The notes under the pieces: generated by a model | What the model saw: only the letters and a program-made list of their open reading frames with translations | The model's database searches: none | What the model was told of the DNA's origin: nothing | Shown here: positions 52,808 through 62,708 of the stretch, piece by piece | How the letters are laid out: each line of letters starts with the position of its first letter | How positions within the stretch are numbered: the stretch's first letter is position 1 | Assembly (NCBI RefSeq): GCF_002000245.1 | Contig: NZ_MTCM01000002.1 | Coordinates: forward strand, 124,001-188,000 | DNA length: 64,000 nucleotides | Direction: 5' to 3' | From: Sphingobacterium sp. CZ-UAM | Lineage (GTDB): Bacteria > Bacteroidota > Bacteroidia > Sphingobacteriales > Sphingobacteriaceae | Program-made: the position numbers and the translations under genes

Positions 52808-54532
52808 ATGAAAGTTTATTTATTTTGTATGTTGTTCTTAGCTATTCTGACAATAAAAACTACGAGTATAGCCCTTGGACAATCTATAGAAAAAATAACA
52901 CATATTGAAGATCCGGTTCGTCAATTGGAAGCTATCCTCCAATTTCCAGCTAACTTTGGGAAGGATACTGTTGCATTAAAAAATACGTTGGCTCCTGTTC
53001 TAACGTTCGCCGATAGGAAACATAATAATATACTGAAATGGGGATACTATATGCGTATGGCAGATGGATATTCGATTGCGTTTGATCGGACTAATGCTGT
53101 TTCTGATCAGTACTATCGGCTTGCGGAGCAATTGCTTCAAAAGTATCCTAGTATTGAATTGGAAATGATAGGCTATGCGAGGCAGGGCTACTATAACTTT
53201 GTCTATCGAAAAGTAAAGGAAGCATTTCCATTCTTCTTGCGTGCAAATGATTTAAAATCCAGAATTGACATCAAAAAAATACCATTGGTCGTTAAGCACT
53301 ACCAATTCATCGCAAATTTTTATAGTTATATTGGAGATCATAGTATCGCCGTTGATTACTTGCAGGAGGCATTACCTTTTTCGAAAGCAGCATCAAGAGA
53401 ACGTGTTGACCTTATCAATGCCATTGCGGTTTATCTAACGAAGGATTCGCTTAATCATCAAGCTGTTACTTATTTCAACCGCGCGATGTCGGAAGCAAAA
53501 TTGGCCAAAGATTCCGTGTGGATTGGCATTATTTCTGGGAATCTAGCTGATCAGGCATGGAAAGCTGGCAATAAACAAAAAGCAATTGCTTTAATTCAAA
53601 AGAACATAGCGCTTTCTATGCAATTTAATGAGCGAAAAGATGCCATGCGGGCAAATCTCAATTTGGCTAATTGGTATATCGTCCTAAAAAAGTGGGCACT
53701 GGCCCGACAGCATGTTGTAACCAGCATGAACCTAATGGAAGAAAAACCCTATTTTCTGCAATATAAGATGGAAGCCTCAAAATTATTGTCTGCTATTGCC
53801 CAGGGATTAAATCAAAAAGGAGATGAACTTAAATATTTACATGTCTATCTGCTTTTAAAAGACTCATTAGAAAAAAGGATAAATGATAAAGAGATACAAA
53901 GGGCCCTTTGGCAAAGGGAAACCGAACGATATCATCGAGCGATTCAATCTGCCGAGGAAAAAAGACTCCATACCAAACGGATCTATCAATTTATAGGGCT
54001 CTGTTTGATTTTAGTGTTTGCGATCGTATTGCTCTTAATCAACAGGTCCAAAGCAAAAATCAAAATGAGAAATACTCTTCTTGAAAAAGACCAGCTCAAG
54101 CTAGGTTACGAGCGGCAATTACTCGATCAGGAGCTTTTGATCTTAAAAGATTCTCTTAGCGAATTTACCGATACAATCAAACAAAATGATACAACTATTC
54201 AAGAGCTTCGGCAGGAGATTGTGAAGGTATCCGAACAAAGCCCAGCGTATATGGCCCAAGTTTCTGATACTTTAAATGCCATGTTGCAGACACATATTAT
54301 GACTGATGAACGATGGTTAAAGTTCAGGCATGTTTTTGATAAAGTGTATCCAGGTTATTTATCACAAATGAAACAAAATTATTCAAAAATTACAGATAAC
54401 GACCTGCGCATACTTGCATTGCAAAAATTGGAACTTAACAACAGCAGTATGAGTGAGCTCCTCTGCGTGTCTAATGAAGCAATAAAAAAAGCAAAACAAC
54501 GTCTAAAGAAAAAGATGGAAGTGGGTGATTAA
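52808..54532 (+). CDS. TPR protein with membrane helix and C-terminal LuxR-like HTH
   Basis: A 574-aa protein in the style of Bacteroidota TPR-HTH regulators. A signal/anchor sequence (YLFCMLFLAILTIKTTSIAL) is followed by TPR-like repeats to about residue 370. A membrane helix (IYQFIGLCLILVFAIVLLLI) leads to a coiled coil, and a cytoplasmic C-terminus ends KITDNDLRILALQKLELNNS and LLCVSNEAIKKAKQRLKKKM, an HTH like that of LuxR-type proteins. It would sense outside and bind DNA inside. ATG 52808 is preferred over an upstream TTG. The target is unknown. A terminator separates it from the YceI gene. Confidence 0.85.
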   Translation: MKVYLFCMLFLAILTIKTTSIALGQSIEKITHIEDPVRQLEAILQFPANFGKDTVALKNTLAPVLTFADRKHNNILKWGYYMRMADGYSIAFDRTNAVSDQYYRLAEQLLQKYPSIELEMIGYARQGYYNFVYRKVKEAFPFFLRANDLKSRIDIKKIPLVVKHYQFIANFYSYIGDHSIAVDYLQEALPFSKAASRERVDLINAIAVYLTKDSLNHQAVTYFNRAMSEAKLAKDSVWIGIISGNLADQAWKAGNKQKAIALIQKNIALSMQFNERKDAMRANLNLANWYIVLKKWALARQHVVTSMNLMEEKPYFLQYKMEASKLLSAIAQGLNQKGDELKYLHVYLLLKDSLEKRINDKEIQRALWQRETERYHRAIQSAEEKRLHTKRIYQFIGLCLILVFAIVLLLINRSKAKIKMRNTLLEKDQLKLGYERQLLDQELLILKDSLSEFTDTIKQNDTTIQELRQEIVKVSEQSPAYMAQVSDTLNAMLQTHIMTDERWLKFRHVFDKVYPGYLSQMKQNYSKITDNDLRILALQKLELNNSSMSELLCVSNEAIKKAKQRLKKKMEVGD

Positions 54533-54622
54533 AATGAATCCGTACTAATTTAACGATATGTACCTGGTCAGGATGGGAAATAATAGGGATTTGGTAGGTT
54601 AAGGATGCGATTAGGATAAAGA

Positions 54623-54660
54623 ATAATCAAGTTGGCTCTTCTGTAAGCCAACTTGATTAT
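54623..54660. terminator. Bidirectional terminator
   Basis: ATAATCAAGTTGGCT (54623-54637) pairs with AGCCAACTTGATTAT (54646-54660) around an eight-base loop between the convergent TPR-HTH and YceI genes. Confidence 0.8.
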
Positions 54661-54698
54661 AGCTGGAAATCTAGGAGGCTGTATCAGCCATTAGAAAT

Positions 54699-55382
54699 CT
54701 ATTTTGCGTTTTTCGCTGTAACATTAAGTTCAATGTCGACATTTTGTGCGATCATCCAATCTTGTGGATTACCTTCTGTACCATAAGTAAGTCCCCAATC
54801 TTGTCTTTGGATCGTAAATTTAGAATAGAATGTAACCTCTTCACCATTGAAAGTGATTTTAGCAGGAAATGTCACATTTACTGTTTTGTCTTTGATTGTC
54901 AAGTTTCCACTGACTGTGTTTGTAGCATCGGCAACAACACTTTTTCCTTGCGCAGCATCAAATGGAGCAACTTTGGTGATTTCAAACTTCGCTGTTGGAT
55001 ATTTAGCCGTATCGAAGAAATCAGCACTTTTTAAGTGTGCATCCAAATCTGTTGATTTTTTGCCACCTGCGGTAGTAGGGTCTACAGAAGCGCTATCTGT
55101 TACAATTGAATTGATATCAATAGTAAACGATCCACCAGTAACAGCATTGTTTTCAGCCGAAAGTGTACCCTCACTTTTTAATACACCGTATCTTGGATTC
55201 AAACCACCTTTGTGGTAACCAGTCCATTTTACTGTGCTTTTGTCTGCCTCTACAGTATAGGTCTGTCCTTTTTGTTCAGTCACCTCTTGTGCTGATGTTG
55301 TTTTTGCTTTGTCTCCACCTGTATTCTGACAAGAAGCGAATAACAGAATAAGTGCTAAACCTGAGATTAATTGTTTTTTCAT
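54699..55382 (-). CDS. YceI-family lipoprotein
   Basis: A 227-aa lipocalin-like protein. The lipobox is LLFASC (Cys about residue 18), so it is membrane-anchored. The YceI barrel follows from TYTVEADKSTVKWTGYHKGG (about 41-60), with GGSFTIDINSIVTDS, HLKSADFFDTAKYPTAKFEI and a final DWMIAQNVDIELN. Such proteins bind isoprenoid or other lipophilic molecules in the periplasm, often quinone-related, and respond to stress. It diverges from an HxlR regulator, which is its likely controller. Confidence 0.94.
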   Translation of the reverse strand: MKKQLISGLALILLFASCQNTGGDKAKTTSAQEVTEQKGQTYTVEADKSTVKWTGYHKGGLNPRYGVLKSEGTLSAENNAVTGGSFTIDINSIVTDSASVDPTTAGGKKSTDLDAHLKSADFFDTAKYPTAKFEITKVAPFDAAQGKSVVADATNTVSGNLTIKDKTVNVTFPAKITFNGEEVTFYSKFTIQRQDWGLTYGTEGNPQDWMIAQNVDIELNVTAKNAK

Positions 55383-55465
55383 TTTTTTATCGTTTTATTT
55401 TTTAATAAGATGTTTGTATTGTTCTGTAACGTTGGCATCAATCATGCCATTTTAATTTATGATTA

Positions 55466-55566
55466 CAAAGGTAGATTATAGATAGTTTATTTTTGGTATT
55501 AGTTTCCTTAAAGAAACTACTTTCCAAAAAGATAGTGGGCTGTGTAGCTGTAATTCAGTATTTTTG
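55466..55566. promoter_or_regulatory. Divergent yceI/hxlR promoter region with HxlR operator
   Basis: On the minus strand a TACCTTTG -7 box (55466-55473) serves the YceI gene. On the plus strand TATTTTTG (55559-55566) serves the HxlR gene. Between them TAGTTTCCTTAAAGAAACTA (55500-55519) is a perfect dyad with 7-bp arms and a six-base spacer, placed to influence both promoters. It fits an HxlR operator. Confidence 0.6.
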
Positions 55567-55592
55567 TACTCAATAGAAGGAGATCAAGTAAA

Positions 55593-55976
55593 ATGAAAAA
55601 GGAAGCACTATCAAGTTCCTCCACTGCTTGTAAAACGCGGATATTGGCGATAAATGATAGCATGGAGATTTTGGCAGGTAAATGGAAATTCCACATTATT
55701 GGGACATTAATGTTGTTTGAAAAGTTACGGTTTATGGAATTGTTAAGAGAAGTTGATGGGATTGGGGCAAAAATGCTGTCCAAAGAGCTGCAAGATCTGG
55801 AAATGAACCGTCTTATCAGAAGAACCGTCTTGAATACCAAGCCACTTACTGTGGAGTATGAGCTTACTGATTGCGGTAAAACTTTAGGGCCTATTATTGA
55901 TGAAATAGCTAAATGGGGTATTACTTACAGAAGCACACTTTATCAAAAAAACGAGACTAGTCCAGCTGCTATATAG
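55593..55976 (+). CDS. HxlR-family transcriptional regulator
   Basis: A 127-aa winged-helix protein. The HxlR signature is present: Cys13 in SSTACKTRI, MEILAGKWKFHIIGTLM, LRFMELLREVDGIGAKMLSK, LEMNRLIRRTV and YELTDCGKTLGPII. Several HxlR proteins sense electrophiles or peroxide through the N-terminal cysteine, which is kept here. Divergence from the YceI lipoprotein gene and the dyad between them support direct control of that gene. ATG 55593 follows its promoter box by about 26 bp. Confidence 0.93.
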   Translation: MKKEALSSSSTACKTRILAINDSMEILAGKWKFHIIGTLMLFEKLRFMELLREVDGIGAKMLSKELQDLEMNRLIRRTVLNTKPLTVEYELTDCGKTLGPIIDEIAKWGITYRSTLYQKNETSPAAI

Positions 55977-56063
55977 GTGGTTTGTTCTTTAATTTACAAT
56001 AGGTTTTCACTTGGGTGAAATGATTACTGTGATGCTTATTTTCGAAATCAGATCAAATGTGTG

Positions 56064-56576
56064 TTAAAGTTCTAAGCGGTAGTACAATGAGTAACCAGTT
56101 GTGCCATCAAGCCAATACACAAGCTCCCGGTGACTATATTCGAAACCTGCGCGATGGATCGCCTTTTTTGAAACCGTGTTGATTTCCCGATGACTGATGA
56201 CGAGCCGTTTGATCTGTTGTGCATCGACCCAGGCCATTCTAATTTTGTATAAAAGATTTGAAAGCCCTTGTCCGCGATATTTAGGACGAATAAAAGATTG
56301 CCCAAAATAGGCTTCAGAATCGTTTAATAATAGCATGCTGGTCATACCGATTAGTTCGTCTTTTTTGAAAAGTCCAAAGACAATCCGCGGATATTTTATA
56401 CGCTCTTGCCAGTCTAAATCAGAGAGATCGCTTTCTGCCGGATCGCTCCATCGAAATAAGGTGGGCTCCGTCTGAATTGCTTCCAGACGAATTGATTTAT
56501 AATATTCAAATTCGCTTTCCAATAACTGACGAATAGAATAGGGGGCAGAATCAAGTTTTAAAGGTTGAAAACACAT
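56064..56576 (-). CDS. GNAT-family N-acetyltransferase
   Basis: A 170-aa acetyltransferase. SIRLEAIQTEPTLFRWSDPA, the acetyl-CoA loop FIRPKYRGQGLSNLLYKIRM, VISHREINTVSKKAIHRAGF and YWLDGTTGYSLYYRLEL run parallel to the protein at 35360-35860 through the entire length. The two are paralogs, with the first diverged most. The acceptor is unknown. It follows an orphan gene by 26 bp on the same strand and is probably co-transcribed with it. Confidence 0.88.
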   Translation of the reverse strand: MCFQPLKLDSAPYSIRQLLESEFEYYKSIRLEAIQTEPTLFRWSDPAESDLSDLDWQERIKYPRIVFGLFKKDELIGMTSMLLLNDSEAYFGQSFIRPKYRGQGLSNLLYKIRMAWVDAQQIKRLVISHREINTVSKKAIHRAGFEYSHRELVYWLDGTTGYSLYYRLEL

Positions 56577-56602
56577 GTAGTAATCGCTAAATTATCGAAA
56601 AA

Positions 56603-57160
56603 CTAGTTATTTGTCAACACATTAATGATGTTTTTTCGATACTCCTGATCTTTTTCCCTTAATTCAAGAATTCTATTTTTGAGGTCAATATTCACATACC
56701 ATTCTGAATAACGATCCTTTTCGTTTGTATCATCAAAGAAAATTTTGGTTTTTATATACTCTTCGTCAAAATACTCTGGTTGGCCACTAAGTACAAATGC
56801 TGTGGAGCTTATGGTGTCGAGCATCTTGAAAGAGCTGGCCTCAGTTTTAAACAAGGTACTTACAGCCTTAGCGAAATTATCACTCAATTCCCCTATGGAA
56901 TAGAAGTTGACTCCTTCTCGATAAAATCTTTTCTTGTCTACTTCTGTATTGACGATACCTAATTTCATATCGCGTCGAAATGAGAGCTCTATACCTACAG
57001 TTTCTTTCCCCCAAAGACCCTTTGCCTGGATAATATGATTTAGGTTTTCATCATTCCAGTTTTTGGTTATCGTTAGTTGCAGATCTACAAAGTCCTGGTC
57101 TTCACTCACATCAATCTGCTTCAATTTATGTTGTCCTTTTAAGAAATTTAAAAAGCTCAT
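56603..57160 (-). CDS. Protein of unknown function (185 aa)
   Basis: I recognise no family. It is a soluble protein without signal peptide. SFLNFLKGQHKLKQIDVSED forms the start, and a middle section AKGLWGKETVGIELSFRRDM suggests beta strands. The end (LKNRILELREKDQEYRKNII) is a charged helix. The EFDEE-like DEEYIKTKIFFDDTNEKD stretch is acidic. It is the first gene of a two-gene unit with the GNAT gene. Similar DUF-type proteins appear in Bacteroidota as possible immunity or stress proteins, but I have no evidence for either. Confidence 0.6.
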   Translation of the reverse strand: MSFLNFLKGQHKLKQIDVSEDQDFVDLQLTITKNWNDENLNHIIQAKGLWGKETVGIELSFRRDMKLGIVNTEVDKKRFYREGVNFYSIGELSDNFAKAVSTLFKTEASSFKMLDTISSTAFVLSGQPEYFDEEYIKTKIFFDDTNEKDRYSEWYVNIDLKNRILELREKDQEYRKNIINVLTNN

Positions 57161-57409
57161 ATTGTGTTAATATATTTTTGAGCCGATCTTAACAAATTAT
57201 CTTGGTTGCATCTGGTTCAGCCAGATGGCTTTTTATTTGTCGTTATCATAACTCTGGCTAAGTAAAATAAAGATAGTAAAAGTTTTGATTGTGCAACAGG
57301 GCTACGATAGATAATATCCAAAGATTTTGATGCGGATCCGAAGCTGAATCTTTTTCAATTTCTATAGAAGGGAGAATAGGGAGAATAATGGAACGAAAGG
57401 TATGATGTA

Positions 57410-57439
57410 GGCTGTCTCTTTTTTATAGAAGAGACAGCC
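57410..57439 (-). terminator. Intrinsic terminator after GH20 gene
   Basis: GGCTGTCTCTT (57410-57420) pairs with AAGAGACAGCC (57429-57439) with an eight-base loop, directly after the stop of the minus-strand GH20 gene. Confidence 0.75.
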
Positions 57440-57446
57440 ATTACGT

Positions 57447-59734
57447 CTAATTTTTTCGGAATAGATTTTCTTCGGGTATGTCGGTCATTTTAGAACCGTT
57501 AACACGATATTGAAGTTTCAAGGTAAAACCACCCCCCGCTTCTATAAAATCGATGCTAATCGGATGATATCCTTTTTCTAAAGCGATCTGTCCGCTTTTC
57601 ATAATTGGGGCATGCTGTCCGTCGTTGTCTACGACCACCTGATCATGTATGCGCAAAACTCCGCCGTCATCGCAAGTGAAATAGAAATTATAGATCCCCT
57701 TTTCTTTTACGTATAGATAACCCTTAATTTTTGCACCAAATGAAGGCATTTTAATTGTATCGCTCAAATGGATATTCTTAATAATCTCCTGGCGTACCGC
57801 TTCACCTTTTATTGCAGTTGTGTTTGCAAACGTTCCATTAAATAGCGTTGCGGTCAATCCCGGCTGCATATTCTTCACATCTTCGGTAACACTTTTTTTC
57901 CAGGTGTCTTTCTTGAAATTCACTTGGTACAATTCGCTTTTCGCTCCTGAAGAAGATATCGTTGCGAAACGTATGGTTCCTTCGTCTTTGACAATAAGTG
58001 AATCGCTTAGCACCGGGCTTTTCTGCGTTGGTAGACTACCATCAGTGGTATAATGAATTGCATTTTCTGGAAGTTCATTCTCAATTTTTAGCATGGATCG
58101 TCCATCAATGATAACCTGATTATCGGCAAAACCATTTAAATCCGGCATCCGGTAACGCAGTCCCATTTTGTTCCAGAGCCCAAAGTGAGCGATTAATCTA
58201 TTTCTATAGCTCTCATATAGTGGTTTATTGGTCCAGACCCGTTCTGCCAAAGCGCTCAATCTTGGCAGAATCATAAATTCTAACCGGGCTGTCGATGGAA
58301 TCATTTCTGTCCATATATTTGCCTGTGCGCCCTGAACTAAATTTGATTTGTTGCTTAGAATATCAGAAGGTATGACAGACATATTATATACCGCATCCAA
58401 ACTGCTACTATTGGGAAGGTAGTCAAAATACAAGGGGTTGGTAGGTGTCATGATGAGTTGATGACCACGGTTAACTGCCTCACGAGGAGCGTTTTTTACC
58501 CACCCCCGCCAATACATCACTGTCATCGATGTATCCGAACCACCATCAAGTATTTCATCCCAACCAATGCTGCGTTTGTTTTTCGAACGTATGAAGTTAT
58601 TAACCCGTTTTACAAAATAGCTCTGTAGGTCATGTAAATTTGCTATGCCTTTCTCCTTCATAAATGCTTTGGCTATAGCTGAATTTGACCAGGAATCTTT
58701 TTCGACTTCGTCAGCACCAATATGAATATAAGTGGAAGGGAAAAGCTCGATAACCTCGCTAAGTACGTTTTCTATGAACGTATAACTGCTTTCCTTCCAG
58801 GGACTGATTGGTACGGAGAACTGTTTTCCCCAGCCTGCAGTCTCGCTATCCAGGAGTAGCTCGGGGTAAGCTTTGGTAGCGACCATCATGTGACCGGGCA
58901 TATCGATCTCAGGTATAATCTCGATTTGTCTGCTCGATGCATAGGCGACGATATCCCTGATATCCTGTTGCGTGTAAAATCCACCATACTCCTCTTGTCC
59001 ATTATGGATGCGCTTGTGTTCGCTGGGAAGATTGAAATCGGGGTTGTCTTTTGCTTTGGCAAGACATGCTGAATCTTGGTTATTATAGGTTCTCCACGCA
59101 CCTTCTGAAGTAAGTTTTGGGTATTTTTTTATCTCGATACGCCAGCCTTGATCATCTGTGAGATGCAAGTGAAGCTTGTTGAATTTATAGGACGATAAGA
59201 GATCGATAAACTTGTACAAATAGTCTTTTGAGAAGAAGTGTCGCGCTACATCTAGTTCTACACCACGCCATTGAAATGCTGGCTGATCTTTAATTGACAG
59301 ATAGGGCAAACGAATAATACCACTGGATTTAGCTAGGAGATAAACCTGCTGTACGGTTTGTAATCCATAAAATATCCCCTGATCCGAGGACGCTGAAATT
59401 TGTATTCCTTTTTTGTCAATTGTTAATTCATAACCTTCCTTGGAAAGGCCATTTTTTTAATCAATCGTAACGTTGCACTAGCATGTGTCACCTTCTTTTT
59501 GGAAATATTTCCAAATAACGCTTGACGTATCCATTGATCTAAGGCGTTTGAGGAGATGTCGGGATCAATGGTATAAGAGAGTTCTCCCTTGGCTATTTGA
59601 AAGAAACCCGTAGATGATTCCAGTTGTTGGGGAAAAGGGATCAGCTGGGGAGGATGATTTTTTTCTTGCGCATAACTTGTACTAGGCCAATAGAAAGCGG
59701 ATAATAGCAGGAGCAGTGAAATAGCTTTAGACAT
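57447..59734 (-). pseudogene. Beta-N-acetylhexosaminidase (GH20) with one-base frameshift
   Basis: Two minus-strand frames join to a complete family 20 enzyme of about 760 aa. The first (from ATG 59734) has a signal peptide ending near TSYAQ and the N-terminal domain up to TLRLIKKMAF. At an A7 run (59452-59458) the frame is lost, and it stops at 59423. With one extra A the reading continues as NGLSKEGYELTIDKKG and on through IFYGLQTVQQVYL into the catalytic part. That part holds the Asp-Glu pair in HIGADEVEKDSW, IIPEIDMPGHM and a C-terminal PA14-like domain. The enzyme would release N-acetylhexosamine in the periplasm or outside. The sequence may be a mutation, an assembly error or a slippage site. 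Confidence 0.85.
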
Positions 59735-59997
59735 AAAGTTTTTTGTGATTTCTTAATAATTACGTGTTTGTGATCTTACCAAATAGAATTTGTCGGTTTA
59801 GCATGAAAAACTCGGAACCAATATAGAAATATTTTATGTAAACGGAGGTAACAAAAGATATATGCTAGAAATACTGTTATCTAATGACATCGTTATAAAA
59901 CCTATACGCATGTTGATTTATTTTTTGGATCGGAAGGCATTATTAGGGCAAGGGGGAGGGTGGGATTTAAGCTGGTTTTATTTCGGGAAAATTGAAA

Positions 59998-60549
59998 CTA
60001 ATTTCCAGCTATCTTTTCAAATAAACCGGGATAGTTTAGGACCAGTCCATTCTCATCCACCTGAATATGAGCTGTAAAATCACTGACGATATTTTCGTAT
60101 AGATATTCGTTGAAATCTGTCCTTGTATAACGTTGTCGAACAGGTGTGATTTGGTTATTGATCAGATCGATATAGATGATATCTATTTCTTTTGAATCAC
60201 CAATTTTAAGCTGTAGATTGTTTATTGGTAGCGTGTTTGTAAAGGGAGTTAAAGAGATATCTATATATAGAAAACCTTTGAAGCTAGGATTATCGAAATG
60301 ATTGATTTCCCAATTGATACCTGTTTTTTTCCCAGTTAGGGTATTTTTGATCATATCGACCTCGGAATCAATAAAAAACTCCTCGATCTCCCACTGTTTG
60401 TTTATAGTCAGTTGATAAGTTGCTGAATAAATTTTTTCCTGATAGTAACCTATAATTCTTGAGACCACGATATGATGATCCTGCTTTTCCTGTATGTTGA
60501 AATATTCCAGGGAGTTGAAAGCAACTCCTCGCCATAATATTGTTTTCAT
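59998..60549 (-). CDS. Putative glycolipid-binding protein (PF06475-type)
   Basis: A 183-aa single-domain protein. ILWRGVAFNSLEYFNIQEKQ at the start, FLYIDISLTPFTNTLPINNL (about residues 92-111) and QVDENGLVLNYPGLFEKI at the end match the family, which adopts a beta-roll related to LolA/LppX-like lipid carriers. No signal peptide is present, so it acts in the cytoplasm. It begins 20 bases after the GT39-type glycosyltransferase gene on the same strand, so a shared role with a glycosylated lipid is plausible. It is intact. Confidence 0.85.
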   Translation of the reverse strand: MKTILWRGVAFNSLEYFNIQEKQDHHIVVSRIIGYYQEKIYSATYQLTINKQWEIEEFFIDSEVDMIKNTLTGKKTGINWEINHFDNPSFKGFLYIDISLTPFTNTLPINNLQLKIGDSKEIDIIYIDLINNQITPVRQRYTRTDFNEYLYENIVSDFTAHIQVDENGLVLNYPGLFEKIAGN

Positions 60550-60569
60550 CTGATCGCTATATTAAGTAA

Positions 60570-62105
60570 TTATTTAACAGGCAACATATGTTGACGTTGT
60601 TCTTGTTCGACTTCCTTCCGGACTCGTTGGTTGATATTGATTTTTGCATTGATGAATGTGAAAATCACAGCTCCATATTCTCTTGCATACTTGTTTGTAA
60701 TGGAGTCTGACCGTATAGATTGTACAAAATAAGGCGCGGTTTCGTTCATTTCAGATTGGTTTTCCCATGAATTTTTTATGCGAATCAAGTTGCGAAATTC
60801 ATGGCTGAAATCAAACCAATTGATATAATCAGCGTTGAAGGTAACTGCACGGATTCCAAGTTTGGAATAATAATTTATAGCGCCCGCCTGACCATAGTTA
60901 TCACAAAGTATGAGCGTATTTTGTGGATTGGGAATTTTGCTATAAATGTCATCGACTTTTTTGGCGAGCTCCTGCCAGCCCAGCATATCCGCAAAATCTT
61001 GCGGAAGTTGATGGTCTTTACCATCCTCCCAGGTCAACATGCCAATTTTGCGGTATTTTTCGGGATGGTTCGCAATATATTGTGGGCTCTTGTTGGGGAA
61101 TGTCAGCAAATAAGCAGGAATAAAGAAAACAGGAGGTAGTGCAATTAAAAGGGGGCTTAAAATTCTTCCAGCCTTATTCTCTAAAAGTGTTGAGATATAG
61201 ACTGCACCAAAAGCAAAATAAATGGGATATATACCGATTGCGTAATAATCTTTGGCTTTTAAAAATAGAAAAATACCAATTGTAATAAAAAAAGACAAAA
61301 AGAATAGCCGATATTTTCGAAATGCGGGATAACATAATAAAGCATATAATCCAAAGCCAATAACAGGAAAAGTTCCGAAAAAAAATAGAAATTGAGATCG
61401 GAGAAAGCTCCATCTGTTGACATTGATGAGCTGGGTTTCCGCAAGTTCTTTGAAATGATAAAAAACAGGGAAATTGTTCATGTATTGCCAGATTAAATTA
61501 GGGAGGATGATCAAAAAAGCAATTAGCATACTATAATAAAGTTTGCTATTGCATAATATTTTACGTTCTGGAACAGCTATAATGGCTGGTATAAGCCCTA
61601 GGATCAAAAAGGCGATATTATATTTGTTTAAAAATCCCAGGCCAAAGGCTACCGCAATAAAGTATAGCCATTTAGGATGTTCGCTGTTGAGATACTTTAT
61701 GATAAAATAATAGATCAATGTCCATGACAGAACATCAAATGAATTGGGTTGATACAGCGTGTTTAAACGAAATAAGACCGAAAAACTAACACAACATGTA
61801 CCAAATAGCAAGGCAAAGAGATTTCCTTTGAGTTCTTCAATGGTTTTCCAGACGACTAGAATGGTTAGCGCTCCGAACAGTGCAGGGAAAAATTTGATCC
61901 AGAATACTGAGTTTCCTAAAATCTTAATGAGGTAGGAAAACCATGAGGTCAACGGCGGAACGGACAAATATCCCCAAGCCAAGTGATTGGCCTGATCTAA
62001 ATGTAAAAACTCATCCCGATGTAAATCATATATTGGACTTATCAATTGATATTGAATAATAAACTTTAGCAGGATAAGTCCTGCAAGAATAAGATGTCTT
62101 TTCAT
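60570..62105 (-). CDS. GT39/ArnT-like membrane glycosyltransferase
   Basis: A protein of about 511 aa from ATG 62105 (MKRHLILAGLILLKF); a longer frame adds 22 residues without features. It has about ten to twelve membrane segments. The catalytic first-loop motif is DLHRDEFLHLDQANHLAWGY, with the acidic pair of PMT/ArnT enzymes. SVPPLTSWFSYLIKILGNS follows, and a soluble domain of about 150 residues lies at the C-terminus (TLILCDNYGQAGAINYYSKL). Such enzymes use lipid-phosphate sugars to glycosylate proteins or lipids in the periplasm. It forms a pair with the glycolipid-binding gene. Confidence 0.9.
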   Translation of the reverse strand: MKRHLILAGLILLKFIIQYQLISPIYDLHRDEFLHLDQANHLAWGYLSVPPLTSWFSYLIKILGNSVFWIKFFPALFGALTILVVWKTIEELKGNLFALLFGTCCVSFSVLFRLNTLYQPNSFDVLSWTLIYYFIIKYLNSEHPKWLYFIAVAFGLGFLNKYNIAFLILGLIPAIIAVPERKILCNSKLYYSMLIAFLIILPNLIWQYMNNFPVFYHFKELAETQLINVNRWSFLRSQFLFFFGTFPVIGFGLYALLCYPAFRKYRLFFLSFFITIGIFLFLKAKDYYAIGIYPIYFAFGAVYISTLLENKAGRILSPLLIALPPVFFIPAYLLTFPNKSPQYIANHPEKYRKIGMLTWEDGKDHQLPQDFADMLGWQELAKKVDDIYSKIPNPQNTLILCDNYGQAGAINYYSKLGIRAVTFNADYINWFDFSHEFRNLIRIKNSWENQSEMNETAPYFVQSIRSDSITNKYAREYGAVIFTFINAKININQRVRKEVEQEQRQHMLPVK

Positions 62106-62708
62106 TTGGGAACGGATTTGTCCATAAGCTCCAGTTCTATTTTCTTTCGATCGTTGATGTCCGATTGTCATCTTTTATTTTGGTCACTTCTGCCCGCGCT
62201 TCCGAAAATAATCAGATTCAAGGTTTAAATATACGCTATATTTTGGCTTACGGGTTCTTTAGCCCATTTTGTATACCATTTAATTGGCTTGTCGATAATT
62301 TTTTTCAAATATTATGCCATGATATTGACGCTCAGTGCGCTTGATGGATGCAGAAAGGTTATTCATCAAAAAACTGCGTTTCCGATAAGTGAGTCCGAGT
62401 ATTTAGCCTATTTTCGGTAACCATTCGAGAACCATTCCTACCTGAATCGCTCTTTAAACATGCCCGAGGGCAATTGTGAGGGTGATCTGGCTAGGATGTG
62501 AACGTGGTTTTAATAAGTATAACACGGACTCAGCACGGACTCACTCCGGAAACACCAGGGATTCATCCTGCGGCTGTCACGACTGAAGCATGTTGCAGGT
62601 GGGGATAGGAGGCATTACGAAACTGCATAAAAACAGTCTTAGATCATAAGCGATGGTTGACCATGGGACTGTTTGTATGCACATTTATTAAAAAAATGAT
62701 CGTATAGT
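62106..62708. other. Long intergenic region with short repeats
   Basis: About 600 bp without a confident gene. The left half is AT-rich and probably contains the promoter of the glycosyltransferase gene. The right half (62400-62640) is richer in G+C, with CACGGACTCA repeated at 62523-62532 and 62535-62544. All frames are interrupted. It may be a decayed element, but I cannot assign it. Confidence 0.35.

Noticed and set aside
59862..60077. 71-codon plus-strand frame
   Set aside because: It overlaps the 3' end of the glycolipid-binding gene on the other strand and has no recognisable features.
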